Positions 1-8,398 are shown, counted from the first letter of the stretch. The stretch: DNA of 64,000 nt from Pseudogemmobacter lacusdianii (GCF_030848395.1 NZ_JAVDBT010000001.1:186001-250000), one strand, 5' to 3'. Made by a program: numbers and translations. Notes: generated by a model not told the origin, from the sequence alone.

Positions 1-851
1 CATTTGCGTGTCACCCTTAGCATGCGGTCCAGCATGATCGCGACCACCACGATCACCAGCCCAGATTCAAACCCAAGGGCCGAGTTATTTTGGCCAAGCG
101 CGCGCACCACTGGGATGCCAAGGCCATTGGCGCCAACCATCGCGGCGATCACCACCATCGAAAGCGACAGCATGATGGTCTGGTTCAACCCCGCCATGAT
201 CTGCGGCAGGGCATAGGGCAGCTCGACCTTCCAGAGCTTCTGTCGCGGCGTGGCACCAAAGGCGGTGGCGGCCTCGACCAAGGCCTGCGGCGTGGCCGAG
301 ATGCCCAGATAGGTCAGCCGGATCGGGGCAGGGACCACGAAGATCACCGTGGCCAAGAGGCCCGGCACCATGCCAAGGCCGAAGAAAACCACGGCCGGGA
401 TAAGGTAAACGAAGGTCGGCAAGGTCTGCATCAAATCAAGGATCGGCGACATCGCGGCGTAAAGCCTTGGCCGATGCGCAGCCGCAATGCCAATCGGCAC
501 CCCAATCGCCATGCAAAGCATGCAAGAATAAAAAAGCAGCACCAGGCTTTCGGTGGTGGCTTTCCAATAGCCTTGGTTCAGGATGAAAAGGAAGCCGATG
601 AGCACCAGCAAGCAGATCTTCCAAGACCGCTGCAGATACCATGTGAGGGCGACGAACAGCGCCACCACGATCATGGGGTGCGGATATTGGATCAAAGACA
701 ACGTGCCGCTGATCAGCCAGCCGAAGGCATCGCTGATGCCGTCAAACAGCGGACGCGCATTGTTTTTAAGCCAGTCGACCGCTTGTTTGGCCGCCCAACC
801 AACCGGTATTTTATCGAAGAGCCAAGGAAATGTGGTTTGAAACCAGTCCAT
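1..851 (-). CDS. choW: Choline/glycine betaine ABC transporter permease (ChoW/ProW type), cut at window edge
   Basis: Inner-membrane permease of a quaternary-amine ABC importer that carries choline or betaine across the membrane. The leftward frame opens with MDWFQTTFPWLFDKIP and stays open for 283 codons. The EAA-type loop that contacts the ATPase is visible near residue 198 (GATPRQKLWKVELPYALPQI), followed by hydrophobic segments. The frame reaches the window edge with two bases, TG, left over, so the stop is very probably the next base (TGA); an ATG-A overlap with a downstream ATPase gene is likely. It follows the secreted hydrolase and choX on the same strand, which points to choline as the substrate. 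Identity as ChoW rather than ProW is inferred from the betI/betA neighbourhood. Confidence 0.88.
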   Translation of the reverse strand, partial: MDWFQTTFPWLFDKIPVGWAAKQAVDWLKNNARPLFDGISDAFGWLISGTLSLIQYPHPMIVVALFVALTWYLQRSWKICLLVLIGFLFILNQGYWKATTESLVLLFYSCMLCMAIGVPIGIAAAHRPRLYAAMSPILDLMQTLPTFVYLIPAVVFFGLGMVPGLLATVIFVVPAPIRLTYLGISATPQALVEAATAFGATPRQKLWKVELPYALPQIMAGLNQTIMLSLSMVVIAAMVGANGLGIPVVRALGQNNSALGFESGLVIVVVAIMLDRMLRVTRK

Positions 852-912
852 GTGTCTATCGCCTGTTTGGGTGGTGCCCGCCCCCAAAATGGCGGAGGCG
901 GGCAAAGGCCAA

Positions 913-1818
913 TCAATCGGCCAAGAAACCTGCAATCACTGGACCAACTGTCTCAGGAATCTCCCAAAACATATTGTGGCCATTCTCGGCGTAAGTCTCG
1001 TGCTTGGCCTGCGGCAGAACCGCTTTCAGCCGATCTTGGGTGGCCGCATCGAAAAGACCGTCTTGCGCGCCCCAAATGATCAGCACTGGCGCTTTGATCC
1101 GTGCTGCCAGGGGCGACCAATCGGTTGCCGAGAGACCCTCGAGCACGCCTTGCCAGGTCTGGCGCGGGGTGGCCGCACTTTCGGCGCGCTCACGGTCGAT
1201 GAAATCCACCGCAACCGGCGTGGGGTTCCAATACCAATCGAGCATGAATTGGCTATTCGGATCAATGGTTTCTGGCAGCGTGGGAACGTTTTCCCACAAC
1301 CAGTCAGCGCTCGCCTGCGGCACAGCGAGTGCCGAGCTGATCAGCACAAGCCGATCAACCTTTTCGGGGTGCAGGGCTGCAAAAACCGCCCCCGTCATCG
1401 AGCCCAGCGAATGGCCCACCACATCGGCCTTGGCGATATCTTTGGCTTGCATAAAGCCGTCGAGATCCGAGGCCAAGTCCAACGGCGTATAGCAGCACTC
1501 AGGGGCCGAGGATTTGCCGTGACCGCGCAGGTCAATGGCGTAGATATGCCGGCCCGCAATCAGCTCGGGCGCCAAGAGCGACCAGCTGCGGCTGTTGTCG
1601 GTGTAGCCGTGGATCAGGATCAACGGCGCGCCCGCCGTATCGCCCATCTCGACAAAGCCGATGGTCTGGCCTGACTTCAAAGTGACGGTCTGACGTGCCG
1701 CATTCCAGCCTTCTTGGCTGGGCACCGGCAGAACTTCTGCCAGTGCCGGTGCCGAAAACGAAGCCGAAAGGGAGGCTGCAACCAGAACCGCCGCCGCGAT
1801 CCGGGAGGGCCTGATCAT
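913..1818 (-). CDS. Secreted alpha/beta hydrolase inside the choline uptake operon
   Basis: A 301-residue alpha/beta-hydrolase. I chose the ATG that overlaps the choX stop (ATG-A), because it starts a clean signal peptide (MIRPSRIAAAVLV, probable cleavage after ALA at about residue 27). The nucleophile elbow GHSLG places Ser137, the oxyanion segment is HGYTD near 70-74, the likely acid is Asp253 in GAQDG and the base is His281 in NGHNM, so the triad looks complete. It sits between the choline-binding protein and the permease, so periplasmic release of choline from an ester is an attractive role, but that is inference. Members of this fold also act as esterases, lactonases or haloperoxidase-like enzymes. 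Confidence 0.85.
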   Translation of the reverse strand: MIRPSRIAAAVLVAASLSASFSAPALAEVLPVPSQEGWNAARQTVTLKSGQTIGFVEMGDTAGAPLILIHGYTDNSRSWSLLAPELIAGRHIYAIDLRGHGKSSAPECCYTPLDLASDLDGFMQAKDIAKADVVGHSLGSMTGAVFAALHPEKVDRLVLISSALAVPQASADWLWENVPTLPETIDPNSQFMLDWYWNPTPVAVDFIDRERAESAATPRQTWQGVLEGLSATDWSPLAARIKAPVLIIWGAQDGLFDAATQDRLKAVLPQAKHETYAENGHNMFWEIPETVGPVIAGFLAD

Positions 1819-2744
1819 TGCAGGGCGGCCGTCACAGCTGCTTTTGCATCGCCGCCATCCTTGGTGGTCACGCCGTCCAACCACGCTTCCCAAGCCGCCG
1901 GATTGGCTGCGAGCCAGGCCTTGGCTGCCTCGCGCGGATCGGTGCCGTCATTGAGGATGGCGCCCATGATCTCATTCTCCATCGCAAGCGTGAAGCTGAG
2001 GTTTTGCAGCATCTTACCGGTATTGGGGCATTCAGCGACATAGCCCTTGCGGGTGTTGGTCGCCACGATCGCACCGCCGAAATCGGGGCCGAAGACCTCA
2101 TCGCCGCCTGCAAGATAGGTCAGCTTGAAGTTGGCGTTCATCGGATGCGGCTCCCAGCCCAGGAAGACGATCGGCTGGCCCGCACCGGTTTTGCGGTCGA
2201 CCTCAGCCAGCATGCCTTGCTCAGAGCTTTCAACGATGTTGAATTTGCCCAAGCCAAATTGGTCGGCGGTGATCATGTCCAAGATCAGGCGGTTGCCGTC
2301 ATTGCCGGCCTCGATGCCGTAAATATTCGACTCAAGCGCCTCGGCATGATCCTTGATCGCGTTGAAATCGGTGATGCCAAGCGCTGCACCGGCCTCATTG
2401 GTGGCAAGGGTGTATTTCGCGCCCTCAAGGTTGGTGCGCACGGTGTCGACGGTGCCGGCCTCGCGGTAGGTGGCGATATCCGCCTCCATCGTCGGCATCC
2501 AGTTGCCCAGGAAGACATCGATGTCGCCCTCGGCCAAGCCGGCGTAAGTCACCGGAACGGAAAGGATATTGGTCTCGGTCTCATAGCCAAGCGCTTCCAG
2601 CACCAAAGTGGTGGCGGCGGTGGTGGCGGTGATGTCGGTCCAACCCACATCCGAGAAGACAATCTTGTCGCAGCCAGCGGCAAAAGCGCTGCCGGCGCAA
2701 GCAAAGGTCACGGCGGAGGTGAGTAGCATGGTGCGGATAGTCAT
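1815..2744 (-). CDS. choX: Choline/betaine ABC transporter periplasmic binding protein (ChoX type)
   Basis: Periplasmic receptor of the quaternary-amine importer, 309 residues. The start has a good GGGGAG ribosome site; longer in-frame starts would run across the intergenic operator and into betI. A signal peptide (TSAVTFACAGSAFA) precedes the mature protein. Aromatic residues that build the cation box in ChoX/ProX proteins are recognisable in VGWTD, GNWMP and LGWEPHP. It heads the leftward operon choX-hydrolase-permease and is divergent from betI, with a palindrome just upstream of its start, so BetI control by choline is likely. Choline rather than glycine betaine is favoured by the adjacent betI and betA. 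Confidence 0.92.
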   Translation of the reverse strand: MTIRTMLLTSAVTFACAGSAFAAGCDKIVFSDVGWTDITATTAATTLVLEALGYETETNILSVPVTYAGLAEGDIDVFLGNWMPTMEADIATYREAGTVDTVRTNLEGAKYTLATNEAGAALGITDFNAIKDHAEALESNIYGIEAGNDGNRLILDMITADQFGLGKFNIVESSEQGMLAEVDRKTGAGQPIVFLGWEPHPMNANFKLTYLAGGDEVFGPDFGGAIVATNTRKGYVAECPNTGKMLQNLSFTLAMENEIMGAILNDGTDPREAAKAWLAANPAAWEAWLDGVTTKDGGDAKAAVTAALQ

Positions 2745-2766
2745 GGTGGCTCCCCGGTTTTTGTTG

Positions 2767-2780
2767 ATTGACGAGTCAAT
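2767..2780. promoter_or_regulatory. Probable BetI operator (palindrome) in the choX-betI divergent region
   Basis: ATTGAC-GA-GTCAAT is a perfect inverted repeat with 6-bp arms, 23 bp upstream of the choX start and about 50 bp upstream of betI. BetI proteins of the TetR family bind palindromes with ATTGA/TCAAT-like arms between divergent choline genes. The position would let one dimer act on both promoters. No binding data are available here. Confidence 0.6.
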
Positions 2781-2829
2781 AAACTTCGTGCTTCGTCGGT
2801 TTGGCAAGAGAATTGTTGAGTCCGAAAAA

Positions 2830-3426
2830 ATGCCGAAGCTTGGTATGGAACCTATCCGTAAGGCCGCGCTGGTGAAAGCCACGATTGTAGAAATCGGGCG
2901 GGCTGGATCATTGGATGTAACCGTCAGCAAAATCGCCAAACGTGCGGGCATGTCGGCGGCGCTGGCGCATCATTATTTCGGCTCAAAAGAAGAGATCTTT
3001 TTGGCGGCGATGCGCCATATTCTTACTGTATATGGCGCCGAGGTGCGGGGCGCTTTGGCGGTGGCCGAAGGGCCGCAGAGCCGCGTTCGTGCCATATTGC
3101 ACGCCAGCTTCAGCCCCAGCAATTTTCGCCGCGAGGCTGTGGGCGCTTGGCTCAACTTCTGGGTTCTGGCGCAAACCGTGCCTGAGGCAAAGCGTTTGGT
3201 TGCGATCTACCAACGCCGTTTGCGCAGCAATCTGAGCGCCGCACTGCGGCCTGAGGTTGGCGCGCATGCACCGCGTATCGCTGAGACGATGGGTGCTTTG
3301 ATTGACGGTTTATACCTGCGTGAAGTGTTGAAAACGGGGGCCCCGGATGGGGCTGCCGCTGTGAAGATGGCGCTGGCAACGCTTGAGGCTGAACTGAATC
3401 AATTGAGGGCGCAGACCCAGCTATGA
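2830..3426 (+). CDS. betI: BetI, TetR-family choline-responsive repressor
   Basis: A 198-residue TetR-family regulator. The start at MPKLGMEPIRKAALV matches the well-known BetI N-terminus (MPKLGMQSIRR in E. coli); upstream in-frame codons would run through the operator. The helix-turn-helix lies at about residues 30-50 (VSKIAKRAGMSAALAHHYF). The ligand domain keeps BetI-like AWLNFWVLAQ and LIDGLYLR segments. BetI represses choline transport and oxidation genes until choline is present. It is first in a rightward unit with a PLP enzyme (ATG-A overlap) and betA. Confidence 0.93.
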   Translation: MPKLGMEPIRKAALVKATIVEIGRAGSLDVTVSKIAKRAGMSAALAHHYFGSKEEIFLAAMRHILTVYGAEVRGALAVAEGPQSRVRAILHASFSPSNFRREAVGAWLNFWVLAQTVPEAKRLVAIYQRRLRSNLSAALRPEVGAHAPRIAETMGALIDGLYLREVLKTGAPDGAAAVKMALATLEAELNQLRAQTQL

Positions 3427-4418
3427 CTTTGCCTACACAAGAAATTTTGAACGCAGCCTATGCGGCGACCCGTGCCGTAGCGCGTGAAACGCCGCTGCTG
3501 CAAAGCGAACCGCTGACCAAGATGACTGGAGCGACGGCGCTTTTTGTCAAAGCCGAAGGACTGCAAAAGGCTGGCTCGTTTAAGCTGCGCGGTGCCTATT
3601 GGCGGCTCTGCGGGTTGAGCGCAGAAGAGCGTCAGCGTGGCGTGGTGGCCTATTCTTCGGGCAATTTCGCCCAAGGGCTGGCGCTTGCCGGGCGCGAGCT
3701 TGGCGTGCCAGTTACCATCGTCATGCCGGCCGATGCGCCCGAAATGAAGCGCCGAGCGACCGAGGGGTTCGGCGCCAAAGTCGTTCTTTCGCATCACGGT
3801 GATCGCCCGCGCGAGGAAGCAGCTTCGGCCTTGGCGATCCAACTCGCGGGTGAACAGGGCTTGGTCCTGCTGCATCCGTTTGACGATCCCGCGATCGTGG
3901 CCGGTCAGGCCGGTGCCGCGCTTGAAGCGATCGCGCAGATCGGGGCCGCACCTGACGTTTTGGTGGCCCCCGTCGGCGGCGGCGGCTTGATGGGAGGGGC
4001 GGCCTTGGCGCTGCGCGCTGCAAACCCCCGCGCCGAGATCTGGGCGGCAGAGCCCGAGGGCTATGACGGAATGGGCCGCTCTTTGGCGGCGGGAGAGCGC
4101 GTCAAAGTACCCGGCGGCGCCACGATTTGCGATGCGTTGCAAGCCACGATGCCGGGTGAAGCGCCCTTTGCAGCCTGCCAAGCCGCCGGAGTGCGCGGTC
4201 TTGCCGTCACGGATGCCGAGGTGGCGCGCGCCATGCGCACCGCCTTTGATGAGCTGAAGCTGGTTCTTGAACCCTCCGGCGCTGTGGCGCTTGCGGCGGT
4301 CTTGGCAGGGCGGGTGCCGGTCGCGGGCAAGACGGTTCTCGTGGTGGCAAGCGGCAGCAATATCCCCTTCGCGCGCTTCTCAGAGCTTGTTGATAAGACA
4401 AAGGAATTGGTCGCATGA
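3423..4418 (+). CDS. PLP-dependent threonine/serine dehydratase-like enzyme (fold type II)
   Basis: A 331-residue fold-type-II PLP enzyme of the threonine dehydratase/serine racemase group. The Schiff-base lysine is Lys54 in GSFKLRGA, the substrate loop SSGNFAQG follows at about 78-85, and the phosphate-binding glycine loop is [10 protein letters not shown]. There is no C-terminal ACT domain, so it is of the catabolic, non-allosteric length. It overlaps betI by ATG-A and betA by ATG-A, so all three are probably translated in coupling. Its role in choline metabolism is not obvious. Serine or threonine deamination downstream of demethylated betaine (glycine to serine to pyruvate) would fit, but is inference. 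Confidence 0.85.
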   Translation: MTLPTQEILNAAYAATRAVARETPLLQSEPLTKMTGATALFVKAEGLQKAGSFKLRGAYWRLCGLSAEERQRGVVAYSSGNFAQGLALAGRELGVPVTIVMPADAPEMKRRATEGFGAKVVLSHHGDRPREEAASALAIQLAGEQGLVLLHPFDDPAIVAGQAGAALEAIAQIGAAPDVLVAPVGGGGLMGGAALALRAANPRAEIWAAEPEGYDGMGRSLAAGERVKVPGGATICDALQATMPGEAPFAACQAAGVRGLAVTDAEVARAMRTAFDELKLVLEPSGAVALAAVLAGRVPVAGKTVLVVASGSNIPFARFSELVDKTKELVA

Positions 4419-6064
4419 ACGCCGATTACGTCATTGTGGGTGCAGGGTCCGCCGGTTGCGCAATGGCCTATCGTCTCGCCGAGGCAGGCAAGCGTGTTAT
4501 CGTGATCGAGACCGGCGGCTCTGATGCGGGGCCTTTTATTCAAATGCCTGGCGCTTTGTCCTATCCGATGAATATGGGCATTTACGACTGGGGCTTTCAG
4601 TCCGAGCCCGAGCCGCATCTGGGCGGTCGCCGCCTTGCAACGCCACGCGGCAAAGTCGTCGGTGGCTCTTCCAGCATCAACGGCATGGTCTATGTGCGCG
4701 GTCACGCGCGCGATTATGACACCTGGGCCGAGATGGGCGCCGACGGCTGGCGCTACGCCGATGTGCTGCCCTATTTCAAGCGGATGGAGCACAGCCACGG
4801 CGGGCAGGGGCCTGACTGGCGCGGCGCGAATGGGCCTTTGCACATCACCCGCGGCCCGCGCTCGAACCCGCTGTTTGATGCCTTCATCGAAAGCGGTCGG
4901 CAGGCGGGCTATCCGGTGACCGCCGATTACAACGGCGAGCAGCAAGAGGGCTTTGGCCCAATGGAGGCGACGATCTGGAAAGGTCGCCGCTGGTCCGCCG
5001 CCAATGCCTATCTGAAACCCGCACTGAAGGGCGGCAATGTCCATATCGCTCGTGGTTTCGCACGCCGGGTGGTGATGGAGGGCAAGCGCGCCGTGGGGGT
5101 TGAAGTCGACACCAAGGCTGGTCGTCAGATCATCCGCGCGGGGCGTGAGGTGATCATCGCCGCCTCTTCGATCAATTCTCCGAAGCTTTTGATGCTCTCG
5201 GGCATTGGCGATGCGGCGCATCTGCGCGAGCATGGGATTGAGGTGGTGGCAGATCGTCCCGGCGTCGGGGCGAACCTGCAAGACCATATGGAAATCTACA
5301 TGCAATTTGCCGCGGCCCAGCCGGTCACTTTGTATAAGTACTGGAACTTGTTTGGGAAAGCTTGGGTCGGCGCGCAATGGTTGTTGACGGGGGGCGGACT
5401 TGGCGCTTCAAACCAGTTCGAGGCTTGCGCCTTCATCCGCTCGAAAGCCGGGGTCGAATATCCCGATATCCAATATCATTTCCTGCCCATTGCCGTGCGC
5501 TATGATGGCAAGGCGGCAGCGGGTGGTCATGGCTTCCAAGCCCATGTCGGGCCAATGCGCTCAAAATCGCGCGGCTCGGTCACCTTGCGCTCGGGCTGCC
5601 CCGAGGACGCGCCGGTGATCCGCTTTAACTATATGTCCACGCCCGAGGATTGGGAAGATTTCCGCGCCTGCATCCGCCTCACCCGTGAGGTCTTCGGCCA
5701 AGAGGCGATGCAACCTTTCGTCAAATCCGAGATCCAGCCCGGCACCCTTCTGCAAAGTGACGAAGAGCTTGATGGCTTCCTGCGCGATCATGTCGAAAGC
5801 GCCTATCACCCCTGCGGCACCTGTCGGATGGGCCGCGCTTCCGATCCGATGGCGGTGGTGGATAATGAATGCCGGGTGATCGGCGTTGAGGGGCTGCGGG
5901 TGGCCGACAGTTCGATCTTCCCGCAGATCACCAATGGCAATTTGAACGGCCCCTCGATCATGACGGGCGAGAAGGCGGCAGACCATATCTTGGGCCGCAC
6001 GCCGCTTGCTGCGCTGAACTCTGAGCCTTGGATCAATCCAAATTGGCAAACGTCTCAGCGCTAA
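4415..6064 (+). CDS. betA: Choline dehydrogenase (GMC oxidoreductase)
   Basis: Membrane-associated FAD enzyme that oxidises choline to betaine aldehyde, and partly on to glycine betaine. Length (549 residues) is typical of BetA. The FAD-binding GAGSAG is at residues 9-14, the GMC signature [18 protein letters not shown] follows, and the active-site pair is His465 ([10 protein letters not shown]) and Asn511 (NLNGPS). It is the last gene of betI-dehydratase-betA. No betB lies next to it; an aldehyde dehydrogenase 24 kb away belongs to a different operon. Confidence 0.94.
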   Translation: MNADYVIVGAGSAGCAMAYRLAEAGKRVIVIETGGSDAGPFIQMPGALSYPMNMGIYDWGFQSEPEPHLGGRRLATPRGKVVGGSSSINGMVYVRGHARDYDTWAEMGADGWRYADVLPYFKRMEHSHGGQGPDWRGANGPLHITRGPRSNPLFDAFIESGRQAGYPVTADYNGEQQEGFGPMEATIWKGRRWSAANAYLKPALKGGNVHIARGFARRVVMEGKRAVGVEVDTKAGRQIIRAGREVIIAASSINSPKLLMLSGIGDAAHLREHGIEVVADRPGVGANLQDHMEIYMQFAAAQPVTLYKYWNLFGKAWVGAQWLLTGGGLGASNQFEACAFIRSKAGVEYPDIQYHFLPIAVRYDGKAAAGGHGFQAHVGPMRSKSRGSVTLRSGCPEDAPVIRFNYMSTPEDWEDFRACIRLTREVFGQEAMQPFVKSEIQPGTLLQSDEELDGFLRDHVESAYHPCGTCRMGRASDPMAVVDNECRVIGVEGLRVADSSIFPQITNGNLNGPSIMTGEKAADHILGRTPLAALNSEPWINPNWQTSQR

Positions 6065-6078
6065 TTGATCGGGATCAA
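6065..6078. promoter_or_regulatory. Perfect FNR/FnrL box upstream of the DUF465 gene
   Basis: TTGAT-CGGG-ATCAA matches the FNR-family consensus TTGAT-N4-ATCAA exactly. It begins directly after the betA stop codon and its centre is about 58 bp upstream of the DUF465 start. If it is a class II activator site centred near -41.5, transcription would begin near 6113. In Rhodobacterales such boxes respond to low oxygen through FnrL. Confidence 0.75.
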
Positions 6079-6087
6079 AGTAGAGCC

Positions 6088-6130
6088 TGTCATTCTCCTT
6101 CACATTGAACGGGTTAGAAGGAGAATGACA
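6088..6130 (+). promoter_or_regulatory. 13-bp perfect inverted repeat covering the DUF465 ribosome-binding site and start
   Basis: Bases 6088-6100 (TGTCATTCTCCTT) are exactly complementary to 6118-6130, which hold the AAGGAG Shine-Dalgarno and the A of the ATG. The loop is 17 bases. In an RNA that includes both arms, the ribosome site would be locked in a stem. Alternatively the dyad is a protein-binding site in DNA. See findings. Confidence 0.7.
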
Positions 6131-6366
6131 TGTCGAACACGCCGCATACTCTGCAAGAAGAATTTCCCGGCGAGGGTGCCAAGATCTCAGCTCTGAAAGC
6201 TGAAAACCCGCGCTTCGCCAAGCTCTTGGAGCAATATGACGCGGTGAATGACAAGGTGCACCGCGCAGAGACTCGGCTGGATCTGATCACTGAAGAAGCC
6301 GAAGAGCATCTGCGCCGCGAACGGTCGCAGATCAAAGATGAGATCGCACGCGCCCTGCGCGGCTGA
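6130..6366 (+). CDS. YdcH/DUF465 family small helical protein
   Basis: A 78-residue, highly charged, heptad-rich protein of the YdcH (DUF465) family; the segment HRAETRLDLITEEAEEHLRR looks like a helical hairpin or coiled coil. No enzymatic function is known for the family. The AAGGAG ribosome site is strong but lies inside an inverted repeat, and a perfect FNR box lies upstream, so expression is probably raised at low oxygen. A GC-rich hairpin follows the stop. Confidence 0.85.
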   Translation: MSNTPHTLQEEFPGEGAKISALKAENPRFAKLLEQYDAVNDKVHRAETRLDLITEEAEEHLRRERSQIKDEIARALRG

Positions 6367-6380
6367 TCTGATCGATGTCT

Positions 6381-6414
6381 CCGGCCGGTCGCCTCTTCAG
6401 AGGCCTCGGCCGGG
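6381..6414 (+). terminator. GC-rich hairpin after the DUF465 gene
   Basis: Outer arms CCGGCCG/CGGCCGG enclose an inner GCCTCT-TC-AGAGGC stem. Only a short T run follows, so it may act as a weak terminator between the convergent DUF465 gene and pccR. Confidence 0.5.
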
Positions 6415-6425
6415 GTTTGATCCGC

Positions 6426-7823
6426 CTAATCGGCGATTTCATAAGGCAAAAGACCCCGGCGATCGGGGTCAACTTTTAAGCGCCGCTCTAGGGGCGGTAC
6501 CGAGCGTTGATGGCAGTCGCGGCGCTCGCAAATCCGGCAGGAAATGCCGATCGGCTCAAACCGGCCCTTGAGATCCAGCCCATCCGCATAGACCAGTTCA
6601 TGGGCATGCTGCACCTCGCAGCCAAGACAAATCGCGTAGCGGCGAACCGGAGCGAGATAGGCACCGGCGGGTTTTGAGATGTCGCGGGCCAGGCAAAGGT
6701 AGCGCACCCCGTCCGGGGTTTCTGCCAATTGCCGCAAGAACTTGCCGGGCGTCTCGAAAGCGGCATGCACGTTCCACAGCGGGCAGGCCCCGCCGAAGCG
6801 GGCAAATTGAAGACGCGTGGCCGAGTGGCGCTTGGTGATCGTGCCCGCCTGATCGACACGAACGAAGAAGAAGGGGATGCCCTTGGCGCCGGGGCGCTGC
6901 ATGGTGGAAAGGCGATGCGCCACCTGCTCGATGCTGGCGCCAAAGAGATCGGCAAGGCGTTCCAGATCGTAGCGGGTCTCTTTTGCCGCCTCTTGAAAGG
7001 CGCGGTAGGGCAAGAGCGCCGCACCGGCGAAGTAATTGGCCAAACCGATTTTGGCGATGTCGCGCGCCTCGGGGGTGGAAAAGCGCGCAAGGTCTAAGGT
7101 GGCCTCGAGAAGGCCATTTTGGGTCATCAGAGCAAGTTGATGCAGCAGTTGGAAGCGCCGTGTGGGACTGTGGGCTCGGGCGCTCAGATGCAGACGCCGC
7201 AGGCGCGGATCGTAATGCCTGATCTCGGAATTGTCCGAATACTGCACCGAGACGCCATGGTTTTTCAGCAGCTCTTCGGCCAGAATAACCACGTCTTTTC
7301 CTGCACTTGCCTGGGAAGCAAATGCCTCACCGGCACGGTCCACGGAATCGATGTAATTGTCGCAATAGTGAAAGAAGTCACGCACCTCTTCCCAAGGCGA
7401 GGGTTTCAAAGAAGTGCCCTCTCGCCCCAAGGCCTCATCCAATGAGGCCAGCCGCTCATGGCTCTGACGATAGGCCCGGTGCAGGTCTAGGAAAGCGCGG
7501 GCAAAGGCCGGTGCGTTTGAGGCGGCCAGTCGCAAATCGGCAAGTCCAGGTGCGGTCGCGGTAAAGACCGGATCGGCCAAAGCCTCCCGCATATCGCTGA
7601 CCAAACGCTCACTTTCGCCGACCGTCAGTTCGGTCACATCCAGCCCGAACTCTTGTGCCAAAGCCAGAACCACCCCGGCCGAGACGGGCCGGTTGTTGTT
7701 CTCCATCTGGTTCAGATAGGGCAGGGAGACGCCAAGCTTGTCGGCAAAAACCTTCTGCGTCAGCGCCAAGCGGCCACGGATCTCGCGCAGTTTTACGCCG
7801 GCATAAAGCTTTTGAGTGGCCAT
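6426..7823 (-). CDS. pccR: PccR, short-chain fatty acyl-CoA regulator (XRE family)
   Basis: A 465-residue ScfR-type regulator. It has an N-terminal XRE helix-turn-helix (about residues 9-64, VKLREIRGRLALTQKVFADK), a middle domain, and a C-terminal DUF2083 region with a cysteine-rich part (CLGCEVQHAHEL and CRICERRDCH) that may bind metal. The start has AGGAG at good spacing; a longer frame lacks support. In Rhodobacter sphaeroides PccR switches on propionyl-CoA carboxylase during growth on propionate or acetate. Here pccB lies just beyond a divergent membrane protein gene. A TTTGCAAA octamer next to its own ribosome site suggests autoregulation. Confidence 0.9.
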   Translation of the reverse strand: MATQKLYAGVKLREIRGRLALTQKVFADKLGVSLPYLNQMENNNRPVSAGVVLALAQEFGLDVTELTVGESERLVSDMREALADPVFTATAPGLADLRLAASNAPAFARAFLDLHRAYRQSHERLASLDEALGREGTSLKPSPWEEVRDFFHYCDNYIDSVDRAGEAFASQASAGKDVVILAEELLKNHGVSVQYSDNSEIRHYDPRLRRLHLSARAHSPTRRFQLLHQLALMTQNGLLEATLDLARFSTPEARDIAKIGLANYFAGAALLPYRAFQEAAKETRYDLERLADLFGASIEQVAHRLSTMQRPGAKGIPFFFVRVDQAGTITKRHSATRLQFARFGGACPLWNVHAAFETPGKFLRQLAETPDGVRYLCLARDISKPAGAYLAPVRRYAICLGCEVQHAHELVYADGLDLKGRFEPIGISCRICERRDCHQRSVPPLERRLKVDPDRRGLLPYEIAD

Positions 7824-7837
7824 CGCTTCCGCTCCTC

Positions 7838-7865
7838 TTTGCAAAGTTATTACAGGCTTTGCAAA
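7838..7865. promoter_or_regulatory. Two TTTGCAAA octamers upstream of pccR
   Basis: Perfect palindromic octamers at 7838-7845 and 7858-7865, 20 bp centre to centre (two helical turns). TTTGCAAA repeats are the motif I recall for PccR-family regulators. The nearer copy ends 14 bp from the pccR start and would overlap the promoter or ribosome site, fitting autoregulation. The spacing differs from the 4-bp spacer I recall for R. sphaeroides. Confidence 0.6.
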
Positions 7866-7941
7866 GCGCTCAGCAAGGTGATTTGGTCGGCCCTTTAAGC
7901 GTGTAGCGCCGCAGGCACCTTGGTGCGGCGGGTCAGCGCGG

Positions 7942-8289
7942 TTACTTCGAGAAGATGAACCAAGCTCCAACGCCGATAAAAGCAAATCCGATCAGCGTCT
8001 TCGCGGTCAGTGGCTCTTTGAGGTAGAAGTAGGAAAACGCCACAAAGACGGTGAGCGTGATCACCTCTTGGATCGTCTTCAACTGGGCGGCGTTGTAGTG
8101 GCCGTGGCCGATCCGATTGGCGGGCACTTGCAGCAAATATTCAAAAAATGCGATGCCCCAGCTGATGAAAATCACCGCAAAAAGCGGGGCGGATTTGAAC
8201 TTGAGATGCCCATACCAAGCGAATGTCATGAAGATGTTCGAGGCCAAAAGCAGGCCGATGGTCATGAACGGAACGGATAGCTGCGGCAT
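7942..8289 (-). CDS. DMT/DUF486 family small membrane protein
   Basis: A 115-residue integral membrane protein with four hydrophobic segments, e.g. TIGLLLASNIFMTFAWYG and TLIGFAFIGVGAWFIF. It belongs to the DUF486 family, related to small multidrug-resistance and DMT carriers. The start at MPQLSVPFMT has GAGGGG upstream; the much longer frame continuing upstream is antisense to pccB and is not real. It is divergent from pccB and shares the TTTGC-rich control region. Substrate unknown. Confidence 0.8.
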   Translation of the reverse strand: MPQLSVPFMTIGLLLASNIFMTFAWYGHLKFKSAPLFAVIFISWGIAFFEYLLQVPANRIGHGHYNAAQLKTIQEVITLTVFVAFSYFYLKEPLTAKTLIGFAFIGVGAWFIFSK

Positions 8290-8343
8290 GATCGCCCCTC
8301 TCTGCGCGTGATGCTGCTGCCATAGCGCGCGCCTTTGAAGCTG

Positions 8344-8398
8344 GCAAACATTTGCTTGTTTGCAATTTGCGTAAGGCTTTGTGTCAAGTGTTTGCAAA
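8344..8398. promoter_or_regulatory. Cluster of TTTGC/GCAAA half-sites upstream of pccB (probable PccR site)
   Basis: The region holds GCAAA at 8344, TTTGC at 8351, 8359 and 8366, and a perfect TTTGCAAA at 8391-8398, all 90-150 bp upstream of pccB. Similar octamers lie upstream of pccR. A PccR control region for pccB is the simplest reading; no promoter could be fixed with confidence. Confidence 0.6.
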
